Assembly (NCBI RefSeq): GCF_011090165.1
Contig: NZ_JAADJT010000004.1
Span: forward strand, 124,001 to 188,000
Direction of reading: 5' to 3'
Length of the DNA stretch: 64,000 nucleotides
Source of the DNA: Duganella aceris
Lineage (GTDB): Bacteria; Pseudomonadota; Gammaproteobacteria; Burkholderiales; Burkholderiaceae_D
Shown: positions 1 to 8,895 of the stretch, one piece after another
Position numbering within the stretch: position 1 is the first letter of the stretch
Layout of the letters: every line of letters starts with the position of its first letter
Notes under the pieces: model-generated
Told to the model about the DNA's origin: nothing
Seen by the model: the letters and a program-made list of their open reading frames with translations, nothing else
Databases searched by the model: none
Made by a program: the position numbers and the translations under genes

Positions 1-236
1 GCGCCGTCGACGATTCCGGCGTACGGCATGTGACGGCGGCGTTTTCGCCCATCGAAGGCAAACCGGGCAAGCAGTTGTGCGACATCTACGGCCTGGCGCG
101 CTATCTGCTGCACCGCGCCGGCGTGATGGAGGTGCATGGCGGCGAGTTCTGCACCGTTTCCAATTCCGGCCGGTTTTACTCCTTCCGCCGCGACGGCGTC
201 ACTGGACGACAAGCCAGTTTGATCTGGATCAAATGA
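1..236 (+). CDS. pgeF: Peptidoglycan editing factor PgeF (YfiH/LACC1 family), C-terminal part only
   Basis: The frame is open from the window edge, so the 5' end is missing. The visible C-terminus has the family's closing pattern: a CDIYGLAR helix, the VHGGEFC segment, and the ending FYSFRRDGVTGRQASLIW. PgeF proteins are copper/zinc-type hydrolases first described as multicopper polyphenol oxidases. They are now linked to removing wrongly incorporated amino acids from peptidoglycan precursors, or to purine nucleoside cleavage. The GTG at 30 is internal and is not the start, because the homologous frame continues upstream. Only about 78 residues are visible, so the metal ligands cannot be checked. 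Confidence 0.85.
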   Translation, partial: AVDDSGVRHVTAAFSPIEGKPGKQLCDIYGLARYLLHRAGVMEVHGGEFCTVSNSGRFYSFRRDGVTGRQASLIWIK

Positions 237-253
237 AGCGGGCCGGAGCGGGC

Positions 254-472
254 TTAGTCTCCGTCTTCGGCGGCCGCTTTCCTGGCCTCGTGCGCCGCCA
301 ATTCCTCGGCGCGGCGGCGGGCCTTGCGCTTTCCCGTCCCCGCTATGTACAGTAGGGTCCCGAGCGGTAGCGCGCAATAGAACAAAAACGTTACAATTCC
401 CGCAATGATGGACGGTTCGGTCAGCGCCATCAGGCCGACCACATAGATCCAGGCAATAGCAACAATCAGCAT
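254..472 (-). CDS. Small two-helix membrane protein, unknown function
   Basis: This 72-residue protein has two hydrophobic stretches, at about residues 2-17 and 22-44. A strongly basic, alanine/arginine/glutamate-rich tail follows (KRKARRRAEELAAHEARKAAAEDGD). It looks like a small inner-membrane protein with a cytoplasmic charged tail. It lies between the convergent pgeF tail and the divergent phaC, so the short gap to phaC (473-518) must hold the start signals for both. I recognise no domain and assign no function. Confidence 0.6.
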   Translation of the reverse strand: MLIVAIAWIYVVGLMALTEPSIIAGIVTFLFYCALPLGTLLYIAGTGKRKARRRAEELAAHEARKAAAEDGD

Positions 473-518
473 CAGCAGCCCAAGTAAAGATATTCAAACT
501 ATTTTTAGGGAATCACAC

Positions 519-2237
519 ATGAATTTGCCCGATCCTCAAGCCATTGCCAACGCCTGGATGTCGCAGATGAGCGATCCCGGCCAGTGGCAGTCCTGGTTCA
601 GCATGGCGCCGCCGGCCGAAGCCAACCCGCTGGCCGCCATGATGCAGGATGTCGGCGCCGGCGTGAAGCCGGACGCGATGGAAAAGCTGAAAAACCAGTA
701 CATGGATGACTTTGCCGGCCTGTGGCAGGACTTCCTCGCGGGCAAACGCCCGGACCTGCACGACCGCCGTTTCAGTTCGGCGGCCTGGCAGGGCAACCCG
801 ATGTCGTCCTTCAACGCCGCATCATACCTGCTGAACGCCAAATTCCTGAACGCCATGGTCGACACGGTCGAGACCACGCCGCAGCAAAAGCAGAAGATCC
901 GCTTCGCCGTGCAGCAGATCGTCGACGCGATGTCGCCCGCCAACTTCCTCGCCACCAATCCGGAAGCGCAGCAAAAGTTGATCGAAACCAAAGGCGAGAG
1001 CCTGACCAAAGGCATGGCCAACATGCTGGCCGACATGAACAAGGGGCATATCTCGCTGTCGGACGAATCCGCGTTCGAGGTGGGTCGCAACCTGGCCATG
1101 ACGCCGGGCACGGTGGTGTACGAGACGCCGCTGTACCAGCTGATCCAATACACGCCGACCACGCCGACGGTGCACCAGCGGCCACTGCTGATGGTGCCGC
1201 CGTGCATCAACAAATATTACATCCTCGACCTGCAGCCGGAAAACTCGCTGGTGCGCTATGCGGTGGAGCAGGGCAACACGGTGTTCATGGTGTCGTGGAG
1301 CAATCCGGATCAATCGCTGGCCGGGACCACCTGGGACGACTATGTCGAGAAGGGCGTCATCGACGCCATCCGCGTGACGCAGGATATCAGCGGGCAGGAG
1401 CAGCTGAACATGTTCGGCTTCTGCGTCGGCGGGACCATCGTCTCGACCGCGCTGGCGGTGTTGGCGGCGCGCGGCGAGCAGCCGGCCTCCAGCCTGACCT
1501 TGCTGACCACCTTCCTCGACTTCAACGACACCGGCGTGCTGGACGTGTTCGTCGACGAGGCGCAGGTGTCGATGCGCGAGCAGCAGCTCAAGGGCGGCGG
1601 ACTGATGCCGGGCCGCGACCTGGCCAGCACCTTCTCCAGCCTGCGCCCGAACGACCTGGTGTGGAACTACGTGCAGTCCAACTACCTGAAAGGCAACGAA
1701 CCACCGCCGTTCGACCTACTGTACTGGAACTCGGACAGCACCAATCTGCCGGGGCCGATGTTCTGCTGGTATCTGCGCAACACCTACCTCGAAAACAAGC
1801 TGAAGACCGGCGAACTGACGGTGGCCGGCGAGAAGATCGACCTCACGCGGATCCAGGCACCGGCCTTCATCTACGGCTCGCGCGAGGACCACATCGTGCC
1901 GTGGCCGTCGGCGTTCGACTCGCTGGCCATCCTCAACCCCGGCAAGCCGAAAGCCAACCGCTTCGTGCTGGGCGCATCGGGCCACATCGCGGGCGTGATC
2001 AACTCGCCGGCCAAGAACAAGCGCAGCTACTGGACCAACGACGGCGGCAAGGCCAAGGGCGCCGACGCCTGGCTGGCCGGGGCGAAGGAAAGTCCTGGCA
2101 GCTGGTGGCCGGAATGGGCCAAGTTCCTGGCCACGCACGGCGGCAAGGACGTCAAGCCCAAGGCCAAGCCGGGCAACGCGCGCTACAAGCCGATCGAGCC
2201 GGCGCCGGGGCGCTATGTGAAGGTCAAGGCGGATTGA
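519..2237 (+). CDS. phaC: Class I poly(3-hydroxyalkanoate) synthase
   Basis: The enzyme polymerises (R)-3-hydroxyacyl-CoA into cytoplasmic PHA granules. The 572-residue length fits class I PhaC, which works without a PhaE or PhaR subunit. The lipase-like box is GFCVGG, with the thioester nucleophile at Cys302. The rest of the triad is Asp457 in GSREDH and His489 in ASGHIAG. The N-terminal 200 residues match the helical PhaC_N region. An AGGGAA ribosome site precedes the ATG. phaR follows 200 bp downstream in the same orientation. No phaA or phaB is in view, so monomer-supply genes must be elsewhere. Confidence 0.97.
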   Translation: MNLPDPQAIANAWMSQMSDPGQWQSWFSMAPPAEANPLAAMMQDVGAGVKPDAMEKLKNQYMDDFAGLWQDFLAGKRPDLHDRRFSSAAWQGNPMSSFNAASYLLNAKFLNAMVDTVETTPQQKQKIRFAVQQIVDAMSPANFLATNPEAQQKLIETKGESLTKGMANMLADMNKGHISLSDESAFEVGRNLAMTPGTVVYETPLYQLIQYTPTTPTVHQRPLLMVPPCINKYYILDLQPENSLVRYAVEQGNTVFMVSWSNPDQSLAGTTWDDYVEKGVIDAIRVTQDISGQEQLNMFGFCVGGTIVSTALAVLAARGEQPASSLTLLTTFLDFNDTGVLDVFVDEAQVSMREQQLKGGGLMPGRDLASTFSSLRPNDLVWNYVQSNYLKGNEPPPFDLLYWNSDSTNLPGPMFCWYLRNTYLENKLKTGELTVAGEKIDLTRIQAPAFIYGSREDHIVPWPSAFDSLAILNPGKPKANRFVLGASGHIAGVINSPAKNKRSYWTNDGGKAKGADAWLAGAKESPGSWWPEWAKFLATHGGKDVKPKAKPGNARYKPIEPAPGRYVKVKAD

Positions 2238-2329
2238 TGCTGTCAGGAAAAGTCGCTGTTTGTTTAGCCATAAAATTGGTTGCGTTGCAATAAATCCTGA
2301 AAGTTATATCAGATTGTGCAAGATATGCT

Positions 2330-2353
2330 TATTCCCCTCTATAATAGGGAATA
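2330..2353 (+). promoter_or_regulatory. Putative phaR promoter with an inverted repeat around the -10 box
   Basis: A perfect TATAAT (2340-2345) sits between the arms TATTCCC (2330-2336) and GGGAATA (2347-2353), so the -10 box occupies the dyad centre. The nearest -35-like element is TTGTGC (2314-2319) with an over-long 20-bp spacer. A protein bound to the dyad would block the promoter. PhaR autorepression is known in other genera, so PhaR is a candidate ligand, but this is inference. Confidence 0.5.
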
Positions 2354-2367
2354 GTAGGCACGTGGGA

Positions 2368-2393
2368 AAGCGGACCGAAGTTCGCTTTTTTTT
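2368..2393 (+). terminator. Rho-independent terminator after phaC / leader hairpin of phaR
   Basis: An 8-bp stem AAGCGGAC/GTTCGCTT (one G-T pair) with a CGAA tetraloop runs into eight T residues. It lies downstream of the 2340 TATAAT and 45 bp before the phaR start. It could end phaC transcripts, attenuate phaR transcripts, or do both. Confidence 0.75.
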
Positions 2394-2437
2394 CGAATTG
2401 TTAGAGTACGCGCTGCGGCGCAATAAACGGACTTGTG

Positions 2438-3004
2438 ATGAGTAGTGCGAAAAAAAATGCTGACCGCCTGATCAAAAAATACCCGAATCGCCGTCTGTAC
2501 GACACGCAGACCAGTTCCTATATCACGTTGACGGACGTCAAGCAGCTGGTGCTGGACAACGAGGAGTTCACGGTTGTCGACGCCAAGAGCAATGAAGACC
2601 TGAGCCGCAGCATCCTGCTGCAGATCATTCTGGAAGAAGAGGCCAGCGGCGCGCCGATGTTCTCGAGCGACGTGCTGGCGCAGATCATCCGCTTCTACGG
2701 CCACGCGATGCAGGGCATGATGGGGTCGTACCTGGAAAAGAACGTCCAGGCATTCACCGACATCCAGCGCAAGTTCACCGGCACCGCCGCCGGCGGCGGT
2801 CTGGAGGGCAAGCCCTTCAGCCCGGAAATGTGGACCCAGTTCATGAACGTCCAGGGCCCGATGATGCAGGGCATGATGAACAACTACATCGACCAGAGCA
2901 AGAGCCTGTTCGTGCAGATGCAGGAGCAGATGCAAAGCCAGAGCAAGAACTTGTTCGGCACCTTCCCCTTCGTCCCAGGCGTTCCGCCGACGGACAAAAA
3001 GTAA
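2438..3004 (+). CDS. phaR: Polyhydroxyalkanoate synthesis repressor PhaR
   Basis: PhaR is a DNA- and PHA-binding repressor that senses granule formation and controls phasin genes, its own gene, and sometimes phaC. The N-terminus RLIKKYPNRRLYDTQTSSYI is the hallmark PHB/PHA accumulation regulator DNA-binding domain. It is followed by the conserved central region (SRSILLQIILEEE). The C-terminal half is rich in methionine and glutamine (MQEQMQSQSKN), as is usual for the granule-binding part. GTG at 2435 and ATG at 2438 are adjacent; I chose the ATG. The length of 188 residues is normal. Confidence 0.93.
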   Translation: MSSAKKNADRLIKKYPNRRLYDTQTSSYITLTDVKQLVLDNEEFTVVDAKSNEDLSRSILLQIILEEEASGAPMFSSDVLAQIIRFYGHAMQGMMGSYLEKNVQAFTDIQRKFTGTAAGGGLEGKPFSPEMWTQFMNVQGPMMQGMMNNYIDQSKSLFVQMQEQMQSQSKNLFGTFPFVPGVPPTDKK

Positions 3005-3033
3005 TTCCGCTACGCAGCTTGATGGTAGCAGAG

Positions 3034-3065
3034 GGCACAGCCGCTTCGGTCGCTGTGCCTTTTTT
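3034..3065 (+). terminator. Rho-independent terminator of phaR
   Basis: An 8-bp stem GGCACAGC/GCTGTGCC (3034-3041 and 3052-3059) is followed by six T residues. It lies 30 bp after the phaR stop and separates the PHA genes from the beta-glucoside operon. Confidence 0.88.
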
Positions 3066-3097
3066 GTAGCCAAGTTACAAAAAATCCACAATTCCGT

Positions 3098-3127
3098 TTG
3101 ACACCCGAATTTCTTCGGTAGTACTAT
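3098..3127 (+). promoter_or_regulatory. Sigma-70 promoter of the beta-glucoside operon
   Basis: A perfect -35 TTGACA (3098-3103) is followed 18 bp later by TACTAT (3122-3127). The predicted start of transcription falls at or just before the LacI-type operator at 3141. Confidence 0.7.
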
Positions 3128-3140
3128 CGACAACATCGTG

Positions 3141-3154
3141 TGGAAGCGCTTCCA
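3141..3154 (+). promoter_or_regulatory. LacI-family operator, site 1
   Basis: The perfect 14-bp palindrome TGGAAGCGCTTCCA has the central CG typical of LacI/GalR-family operators. It lies 14 bp downstream of the -10 box, a road-block position for repression. The same half-site pattern recurs at 8896, and a LacI-family gene closes the cluster at 11548-12555. Confidence 0.82.
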
Positions 3155-3180
3155 CTTCATGTTAAAGCGAAGGAGTCGTC

Positions 3181-4560
3181 GTGGTTTTTGAGTCATCAGT
3201 TGCATTGGAAGAGGCGTTCTCGCCGCCGGCCGATTCGGTTTTGTGGCGTAAGGATTTCCTGATGGGCGCCGCCACCGCGGCGTATCAGATCGAGGGCGCC
3301 GTCGCCGAAGATGGCCGTATTCCGTCGATCTGGGATACTTTCTCTGCGACGCCGGGCAAGACCCTGGCCGGCGATACCGGCGCCGTCGCCTGCGACCACT
3401 ATCACCGCTGGCAGGACGATGTCGAGCTGCTGGCCAACCTGAACGTCGGCGCGTACCGGCTGTCGATCTCCTGGCCGCGCGTGATGACGCAGGACGGCCA
3501 GCCCAACGCCAAGGGCATCGCCTTCTACCGCAATCTGCTGACCGCGTTGCGCGCCAAGGGACTGAAGACCTTCGTCACCCTGTATCACTGGGATCTGCCG
3601 CAGCACCTGGAAGACCAGGGCGGCTGGGTTAATCGCGACACCGTCTACCGCTTCGCCGAATATGCCGACATGATCAGCAAGGAGCTGGCCGGCCTGGTCG
3701 ATGCCTGGGCCACGCTGAACGAGCCCTGGTGCTCCGCCATGCACGGCTACGGCACCGGCCACCACGCGCCCGGCAAGCAGGACGTGGCCTTCGCGACGCA
3801 GGCGATGCATCATCTGCTGCTCGGTCATGGCCTGGCGGTGCGACACCTGCGCGCCAACGATCCGGCGGCGCAGGTGGGCATCGTCGCCAACGTCGGTCGC
3901 GGCACCAGCACCGACAGCGGCGCGGCCGGCCAGCGCGCCGCCTGGCTGTTCGAGCTGCAGCACAATAACTGGATCCTCGATCCGCTGTTGAAGAAGTCCT
4001 ATCCGACCGCGCTGTGGGAGTTGTGGCCCGGCGCCGAGCCGTCCGTCCAGCAGGGCGACATGGACATCATCGGCGCGCCGCTCGATTTCCTGGGCATTAA
4101 TTACTACTTCCGCACCAACGTCGTCAGCGACGGCAAGCATGGCTACCTCGAAGTCGATCTGGAGGGCGTGGAGCGCACGCAGATGGGCTGGGAGGTTTAT
4201 CCGGATGGCCTGCGGCATCTGCTGGTCGGCTTCCACCGCGACTACCCGAACCTGCCGCCGATCTACATCACCGAGAACGGCATGGCCACCGACGATGAAG
4301 TGGTCGACGACGACGTCAACGACCGCCAGCGCATCTCCTTCCTGAATCGCCACCTGGCGGCGGTGGACCAGGCGGTGAAGGCCGGGGTCGATGTGCGCGG
4401 CTACTTTATCTGGTCGCTGATGGACAACTTCGAATGGGCCTTTGGTTATGAGCGCCGTTTCGGTATTATCCATGTCGACTACGCCACGCAGAAACGCACA
4501 CTGAAACGCAGCGCCAAGCTGGTGACGCAATTTTTGGCCGAGAGATCCGCAAAAAGTTAA
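3181..4560 (+). CDS. GH1 beta-glucosidase
   Basis: This is a retaining beta-glucosidase of glycoside hydrolase family 1, acting on cellobiose or other beta-glucosides. Its 459 residues match the family's usual single (beta/alpha)8 barrel. The acid/base Glu181 lies in TLNEPW and the nucleophile Glu365 in YITENG. The N-terminal barrel motif AATAAYQIEGA is intact. No signal peptide is present, so cleavage is cytoplasmic after transport. It starts with GTG behind a good AAGGAG site (3170-3175). It heads an operon with the sugar ABC transporter, which argues for uptake of intact disaccharides followed by hydrolysis inside the cell. Confidence 0.95.
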   Translation: MVFESSVALEEAFSPPADSVLWRKDFLMGAATAAYQIEGAVAEDGRIPSIWDTFSATPGKTLAGDTGAVACDHYHRWQDDVELLANLNVGAYRLSISWPRVMTQDGQPNAKGIAFYRNLLTALRAKGLKTFVTLYHWDLPQHLEDQGGWVNRDTVYRFAEYADMISKELAGLVDAWATLNEPWCSAMHGYGTGHHAPGKQDVAFATQAMHHLLLGHGLAVRHLRANDPAAQVGIVANVGRGTSTDSGAAGQRAAWLFELQHNNWILDPLLKKSYPTALWELWPGAEPSVQQGDMDIIGAPLDFLGINYYFRTNVVSDGKHGYLEVDLEGVERTQMGWEVYPDGLRHLLVGFHRDYPNLPPIYITENGMATDDEVVDDDVNDRQRISFLNRHLAAVDQAVKAGVDVRGYFIWSLMDNFEWAFGYERRFGIIHVDYATQKRTLKRSAKLVTQFLAERSAKS

Positions 4561-4587
4561 ACTTCAGGCAAAGCTATCCGAATAAAA

Positions 4588-4604
4588 TGGGCGCTCGACG
4601 CCCA
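4588..4604 (+). other. Intercistronic hairpin before the binding-protein gene
   Basis: A 6-bp GC-rich stem TGGGCG/CGCCCA with a CTCGA loop lies just before the GGGAG ribosome site of the binding-protein gene. It has no T-tract, so it is not a terminator. It may protect the downstream message and help raise binding-protein levels; this is inference. Confidence 0.45.
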
Positions 4605-4615
4605 AGGGAGACAGA

Positions 4616-5875
4616 ATGTACAAGGCCAAAAAGCTGGGCAGCGCGATCGCGCTGGCCCTGGCGGCATGCGGCGCGGCCCATGCGCAAGCACCCGCGCCGG
4701 CAGGCGCGCCGTTGAAAGCCACCGTGATCCACTGGTGGACTTCGGGCGGCGAGTCGCAGGCGGTCAAGCAGTTCGCGGAAGCCTATAACAAGGCCGGCGG
4801 CCAGTGGATCGACCAGGCCGTGGCCGGCGCCGATCAATCGCGCGCCACCACCATCAACCGCATCGTCGGCGGCAATGCGCCGACCGCCGCGCAGTTCAAC
4901 ACCTCCAAGCAGTTCCGCGACTTCGTTGAACAGGGCTTGCTGAACAACGTCGACGACGTGGCCATCGCCGGCAAGTGGGAACAGCTGATGCCGCCGTCGA
5001 TACTGGAAGCGATCAAGATCAATGGCCACTTCTACGCGGCGCCGGTCGACATCCATATGCCGGCATGGTTCTTTTATTCGAAGGCCGCCTACAAAAAAGC
5101 CGGCATCGCCAACGAACCGCAGACCTGGGACGAGTTCCTCGCGCAGCTGGCCAAGCTGAAAGCGGTCGGCGTGGTGCCGCTGGCCTTCGGCGGCCAAGTG
5201 TGGCAGGAGAAGATCACCTTCGACGCCATCTTCGCCATGGTCGGCGGCGCCGACCTGTATCTGCGGGTCTACCGCGACCGTGACCAGAAGGCCGTGATGT
5301 CGCCGGCCTTCAAGCAGGTGCTGGTCGACTTCAAGAAGCTGAAGGGCTTTGTCGATGCCGGTTCGCCGGGCCGCAACTGGAACGATGCGACCGCGATGGT
5401 CGTCAGCGGCAAGGCCGGCGTGCAGATCATGGGCGACTGGGCCAAGGGCGAGTTCGCGGCGGCCAAGCAGGTCGCGGGCAAGGACTTCGGTTGCTTCCCC
5501 GGCTTCGGTCCGAAGGCGCCGTACATCGTCGCCGGCGACGCTTTCGTCTTCCCGAAAACCGCCAACGCCACCACCATCAAGGCGCAGAAGCTGCTCGCCA
5601 CCACCATCACGTCGCCGGCCGCGCAAGTGGCCTTCGCCGCGCGCAAGGGTGCGATTCCGATCCGCGGCGACGTCGATGAGTCGCAGCTGGACATCTGCGC
5701 CCGCCAGGGCCTGGCGATCATGAAGGACAAGTCGCGCCAGCTGCCGAACACCGAGATGCTGGCGTCGCCCGACACCACCGGCGCCCTGCAGGATGTGCTG
5801 ACCAGCTACTGGAACAAGAACCAGTCGCCGGACGATGCGCAGAAGGCCTTCGCGCGCGCGCTGAAGGATCAATAA
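4616..5875 (+). CDS. Sugar ABC transporter substrate-binding protein (family 1, CUT1)
   Basis: This is the periplasmic receptor of the adjacent sugar ABC importer. The 419-residue protein starts with a Sec signal peptide: basic MYKAKK, a hydrophobic core, and cleavage near AHAQ. The mature part has the solute-binding-family-1 features VIHWWTSGGES and the later GDWAKGE segment. It lies 55 bp after the glucosidase and 3 bp before the first permease. From its neighbours the ligand is probably a beta-glucoside such as cellobiose, but the binding residues do not reveal this. Confidence 0.93.
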   Translation: MYKAKKLGSAIALALAACGAAHAQAPAPAGAPLKATVIHWWTSGGESQAVKQFAEAYNKAGGQWIDQAVAGADQSRATTINRIVGGNAPTAAQFNTSKQFRDFVEQGLLNNVDDVAIAGKWEQLMPPSILEAIKINGHFYAAPVDIHMPAWFFYSKAAYKKAGIANEPQTWDEFLAQLAKLKAVGVVPLAFGGQVWQEKITFDAIFAMVGGADLYLRVYRDRDQKAVMSPAFKQVLVDFKKLKGFVDAGSPGRNWNDATAMVVSGKAGVQIMGDWAKGEFAAAKQVAGKDFGCFPGFGPKAPYIVAGDAFVFPKTANATTIKAQKLLATTITSPAAQVAFAARKGAIPIRGDVDESQLDICARQGLAIMKDKSRQLPNTEMLASPDTTGALQDVLTSYWNKNQSPDDAQKAFARALKDQ

Positions 5876-5878
5876 GCC

Positions 5879-6763
5879 ATGGCCAAGAAGCGTCAAAGCG
5901 TCTCCATTGCCGCCTACATCGCCATCATCCCGATGGCGCTGACGGTGCTGCTGGCTTACCTGGGCACGATGCTGTGGACCGCGCGCGTCTCGGTCAGCAG
6001 CTCGCGCACATTCCCGGCCAGCGATTTCGTCGGCGCGTCGCAGTACATCCGCTTGTTTAACAACGAGCGCTGGCTGCTGTCGTTGCAGAACGTGGCCGTC
6101 TACGGCGTGCTGTTCATCGCCGCCTGCCTGATCATCGGCTTCCTGCTGGCGGTGTTCATCGACCAGAAGGTGATGGCCGAAGGCGCGCTGCGCACCATTT
6201 TCCTGTATCCGTATGCGATGTCCTTCGTCGCCACCGGCTTGATCTGGCAGTGGATCCTGAATCCGGAGCTGGGCATCCAGGAGGTGCTGCACCAGATGGG
6301 CTTCGCCGACGCCAAGTTCGACTGGATCGTCGACCAGGACATGGCGATCTACACCATCGTCATCGCCACCGTGTGGCAGGCTTCCGGCCTGGTGATGGCG
6401 CTGATGCTGTCCGGTCTGCGCGGCGTCGACGAGGAATTGTGGAAGGCCGCGCGTATCGACGGCATCCCGCGCTGGCGCGTCTATGTCAGCATCGTGTTGC
6501 CGATGCTGGGCGCTTCGGTGTCGACCGCGTTCGTGCTGCTGTTCGTGGCGGTGGTCAAGGTGTTCGATTCGGTGGTGGCGATGACGCAGGGCGGTCCCGG
6601 CACCGCCAGCGAAGTGCCGGCCAAGTTCATCATGGATTATCTGTTCGGCCGCGCGAATATCGGCCTGGCGTCGGCGGCGTCGATCGTGCTGCTGTCCACC
6701 GTGCTGGCGATCGTCGCGCCGCTGTACTTCGTGCGCAGCCGCCGCGCCGCTAAGGGGGCATGA
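5879..6763 (+). CDS. Sugar ABC transporter permease, MalF/UgpA type
   Basis: This is one of the two membrane subunits of the CUT1 importer (294 residues). It has about six hydrophobic segments and the conserved cytoplasmic EAA loop (DEELWKAARIDGIPRWRVYVSIVLP) that docks on the ATPase. The next permease overlaps it by 4 bp (ATGA), which implies translational coupling. The 3-bp gap to the binding-protein gene makes a continuous operon very likely. Confidence 0.94.
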   Translation: MAKKRQSVSIAAYIAIIPMALTVLLAYLGTMLWTARVSVSSSRTFPASDFVGASQYIRLFNNERWLLSLQNVAVYGVLFIAACLIIGFLLAVFIDQKVMAEGALRTIFLYPYAMSFVATGLIWQWILNPELGIQEVLHQMGFADAKFDWIVDQDMAIYTIVIATVWQASGLVMALMLSGLRGVDEELWKAARIDGIPRWRVYVSIVLPMLGASVSTAFVLLFVAVVKVFDSVVAMTQGGPGTASEVPAKFIMDYLFGRANIGLASAASIVLLSTVLAIVAPLYFVRSRRAAKGA

Positions 6764-7740
6764 TGGGACAAGTCATCAAACTCGAAAAAGAAGCGGCGGC
6801 CGCACGCGCCGCAGCCGCAGCGGCCGCCGCGCATCACGCCGCCGCCAACGACAGCACCATCGCGCCGCCGCCGGTGCGGCGCCGCAAGCTGGCCTGGACG
6901 CCGGCTCGCGTCGGCGTCTACGGTTTCCTGATCGTCGCGGCGCTGTTCTTCCTGCTGCCGCTGTATGTGATGCTGATTACCTCGGTCAAGCCGATGGAGG
7001 AGATCCGTCTCGGCACGCTGTTCGCGCTGCCGGTCAAGGCCACGCTGGAGCCGTGGCTGCAAGCCTGGTCGTCGGCGTGTACCGGACTGGAATGCGGCGG
7101 TATTCGCAGCGGCTTCTGGAATTCGGTCGCCATCGTGGTGCCGAGCACCATCCTGTCGATCGCCATCGGTGCCGTCAACGGCTATGCGCTGTCGTTCTGG
7201 CGTCCGCGCGGCGCCGGCGTGCTGTTCGCGATCCTGATGATGGGCGCCTTCATTCCGGTGCAGGTGATGGTGTATCCGCTGGTGCGGGTGCTGGCGTCGG
7301 TGAATCTTTTCAGCTCCTTGCCGGGGATTGTGCTGATCCACACCATCTTCGGCATGCCGGTGATGACGCTCTTGTTCCGTAACTATTACGCGGGTCTGCC
7401 GATGGAGCTGTTCAAGGCGGCGCGCATCGACGGCGGCGGTTTCTGGCGCATCTTCCTGCAGCTGATGCTGCCGATGTCGACGCCGGTGATCGTGGTCGCG
7501 GTCATCATGCAGGTGACGGGCATCTGGAACGACTTCCTACTTGGCCTGGTGTTCGCCGGCTCCGAGCATCTGCCGATGACGGTCCAGCTGAACAACATCA
7601 TCAACACCACCACCGGCGAGCGCCTGTACAACGTCAACATGGCCGCGACCATCCTGACGTCGCTGGTGCCGCTGGCGCTCTACTTTATCTCCGGCCGCTG
7701 GTTCGTGCGCGGCATCGCCTCCGGCGCTGTGAAAGGTTAA
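6760..7740 (+). CDS. Sugar ABC transporter permease, MalG type, with an alanine-rich N-terminal extension
   Basis: This is the second permease of the importer (326 residues). The EAA loop reads MELFKAARIDGGGFWRIFLQLMLP, and the C-terminus has the usual MalG-type helices. About 48 residues precede the first membrane segment and include a poly-alanine/histidine run (residues about 12-29), longer than in most MalG relatives. Two ATG codons are adjacent (6760 and 6763). The GGGGG ribosome site is better spaced for the second, so the true start may be 6763. Confidence 0.93.
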   Translation: MMGQVIKLEKEAAAARAAAAAAAAHHAAANDSTIAPPPVRRRKLAWTPARVGVYGFLIVAALFFLLPLYVMLITSVKPMEEIRLGTLFALPVKATLEPWLQAWSSACTGLECGGIRSGFWNSVAIVVPSTILSIAIGAVNGYALSFWRPRGAGVLFAILMMGAFIPVQVMVYPLVRVLASVNLFSSLPGIVLIHTIFGMPVMTLLFRNYYAGLPMELFKAARIDGGGFWRIFLQLMLPMSTPVIVVAVIMQVTGIWNDFLLGLVFAGSEHLPMTVQLNNIINTTTGERLYNVNMAATILTSLVPLALYFISGRWFVRGIASGAVKG

Positions 7741-7742
7741 AC

Positions 7743-8828
7743 ATGTCTAACGTAGCTATTCGTAATCTGCAGATCCAGTTGGGCGGCAACAAGGTCATCG
7801 AATCGTTGAACCTCGATGTCAAGGCGGGGGAGTTCGTGGTGCTGCTCGGCCCTTCGGGCTGCGGCAAGTCGACGCTGCTGCATTCGATCGCGGGCCTGAT
7901 CGACACCACCTCCGGCCAGATCGAAATCGGCGGCAAGGACATGACCTGGGCCGATCCCAAGGATCGCGGCATCGCTTTGGTGTTCCAGTCGTACGCCTTG
8001 TATCCGACCATGAACGTGGAGGCCAATATGTCCTTCGGCCTGCGTATCAACGGCACGCCGAAGGAGGAAATCGCCCGCCGCGTCTCGCGCGCTTCGGACA
8101 TGCTGCAACTGGGGCCGCTGTTGAAGCGCAAGCCGGCCAACCTGTCGGGCGGCCAGCGTCAGCGCGTGGCGATCGGCCGCGCCATCGTGCGCGAAGCGGA
8201 CGTGATGCTGTTCGACGAGCCGCTGTCCAACCTGGACGCCAAGCTGCGCACCGAGCTGCGGCGCGAGTTGAAGCAGCTGCACAAGCAGCTCGGCGCGACC
8301 ATGATCTACGTCACCCACGACCAGGTCGAGGCGATGACGCTGGCGCAGCGCATGGCGGTGATGAAGGGCGGGGTGGTGCAGCAGTTCGACACGCCGGCCA
8401 ATATCTACAACGAGCCGGCCAATCTGTTCGTCGCCACCTTCCTCGGGTCGCCGGGCATGAACCTGTTCAAGGGTGCCATCGAGCGGCAGGGTGACCGTAC
8501 GATCTTCAGCAACCAGCATATGTCGCTCGACGTGAGCGGCTATCCATTCAAGCAGCCGCTGGCCGGCAAGCACGATTGCGTGCTGGGCGTGCGGCCGGAG
8601 GACATCGACGTCGGCAATTGCGACGGCGCCGATAACGTGGTGTGCGCGTCGGTCTCGCTGGTCGAGGCCATGGGCGCGCATCGCGTGTTGTGGCTGGACT
8701 TTCACGGCACCCAGGTCGCGGGCATCGTGCAGGACCAGCAGCACATCGAGACCGATAAGGACATCAGCTTCTCGATCCGCAGCAAACGCATTTCCCTGTT
8801 TGACGGAGCCAGCGAACAGCGGCTCTAA
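7743..8828 (+). CDS. Sugar ABC transporter ATP-binding protein, MalK/UgpC/MsmX type
   Basis: This ATPase energises the importer (361 residues). It has Walker A GPSGCGKST, signature LSGGQRQR, Walker B MLFDEPLSNLDAKLR and the switch His in VTHDQ. Residues from about 240 onward form the regulatory TOBE/MOP-like region typical of MalK, including the VLGVRPEDI motif. It follows the permease by 2 bp and ends the operon that began with the glucosidase. A separate operator starts the TonB receptor unit 67 bp downstream. Confidence 0.95.
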   Translation: MSNVAIRNLQIQLGGNKVIESLNLDVKAGEFVVLLGPSGCGKSTLLHSIAGLIDTTSGQIEIGGKDMTWADPKDRGIALVFQSYALYPTMNVEANMSFGLRINGTPKEEIARRVSRASDMLQLGPLLKRKPANLSGGQRQRVAIGRAIVREADVMLFDEPLSNLDAKLRTELRRELKQLHKQLGATMIYVTHDQVEAMTLAQRMAVMKGGVVQQFDTPANIYNEPANLFVATFLGSPGMNLFKGAIERQGDRTIFSNQHMSLDVSGYPFKQPLAGKHDCVLGVRPEDIDVGNCDGADNVVCASVSLVEAMGAHRVLWLDFHGTQVAGIVQDQQHIETDKDISFSIRSKRISLFDGASEQRL

Positions 8829-8895
8829 CACTGTAAGTCCGTAGTTGCCAGTCCCCGGTCCACCGCATGGACCGATGCACTCGTGCGTCTTGCGG

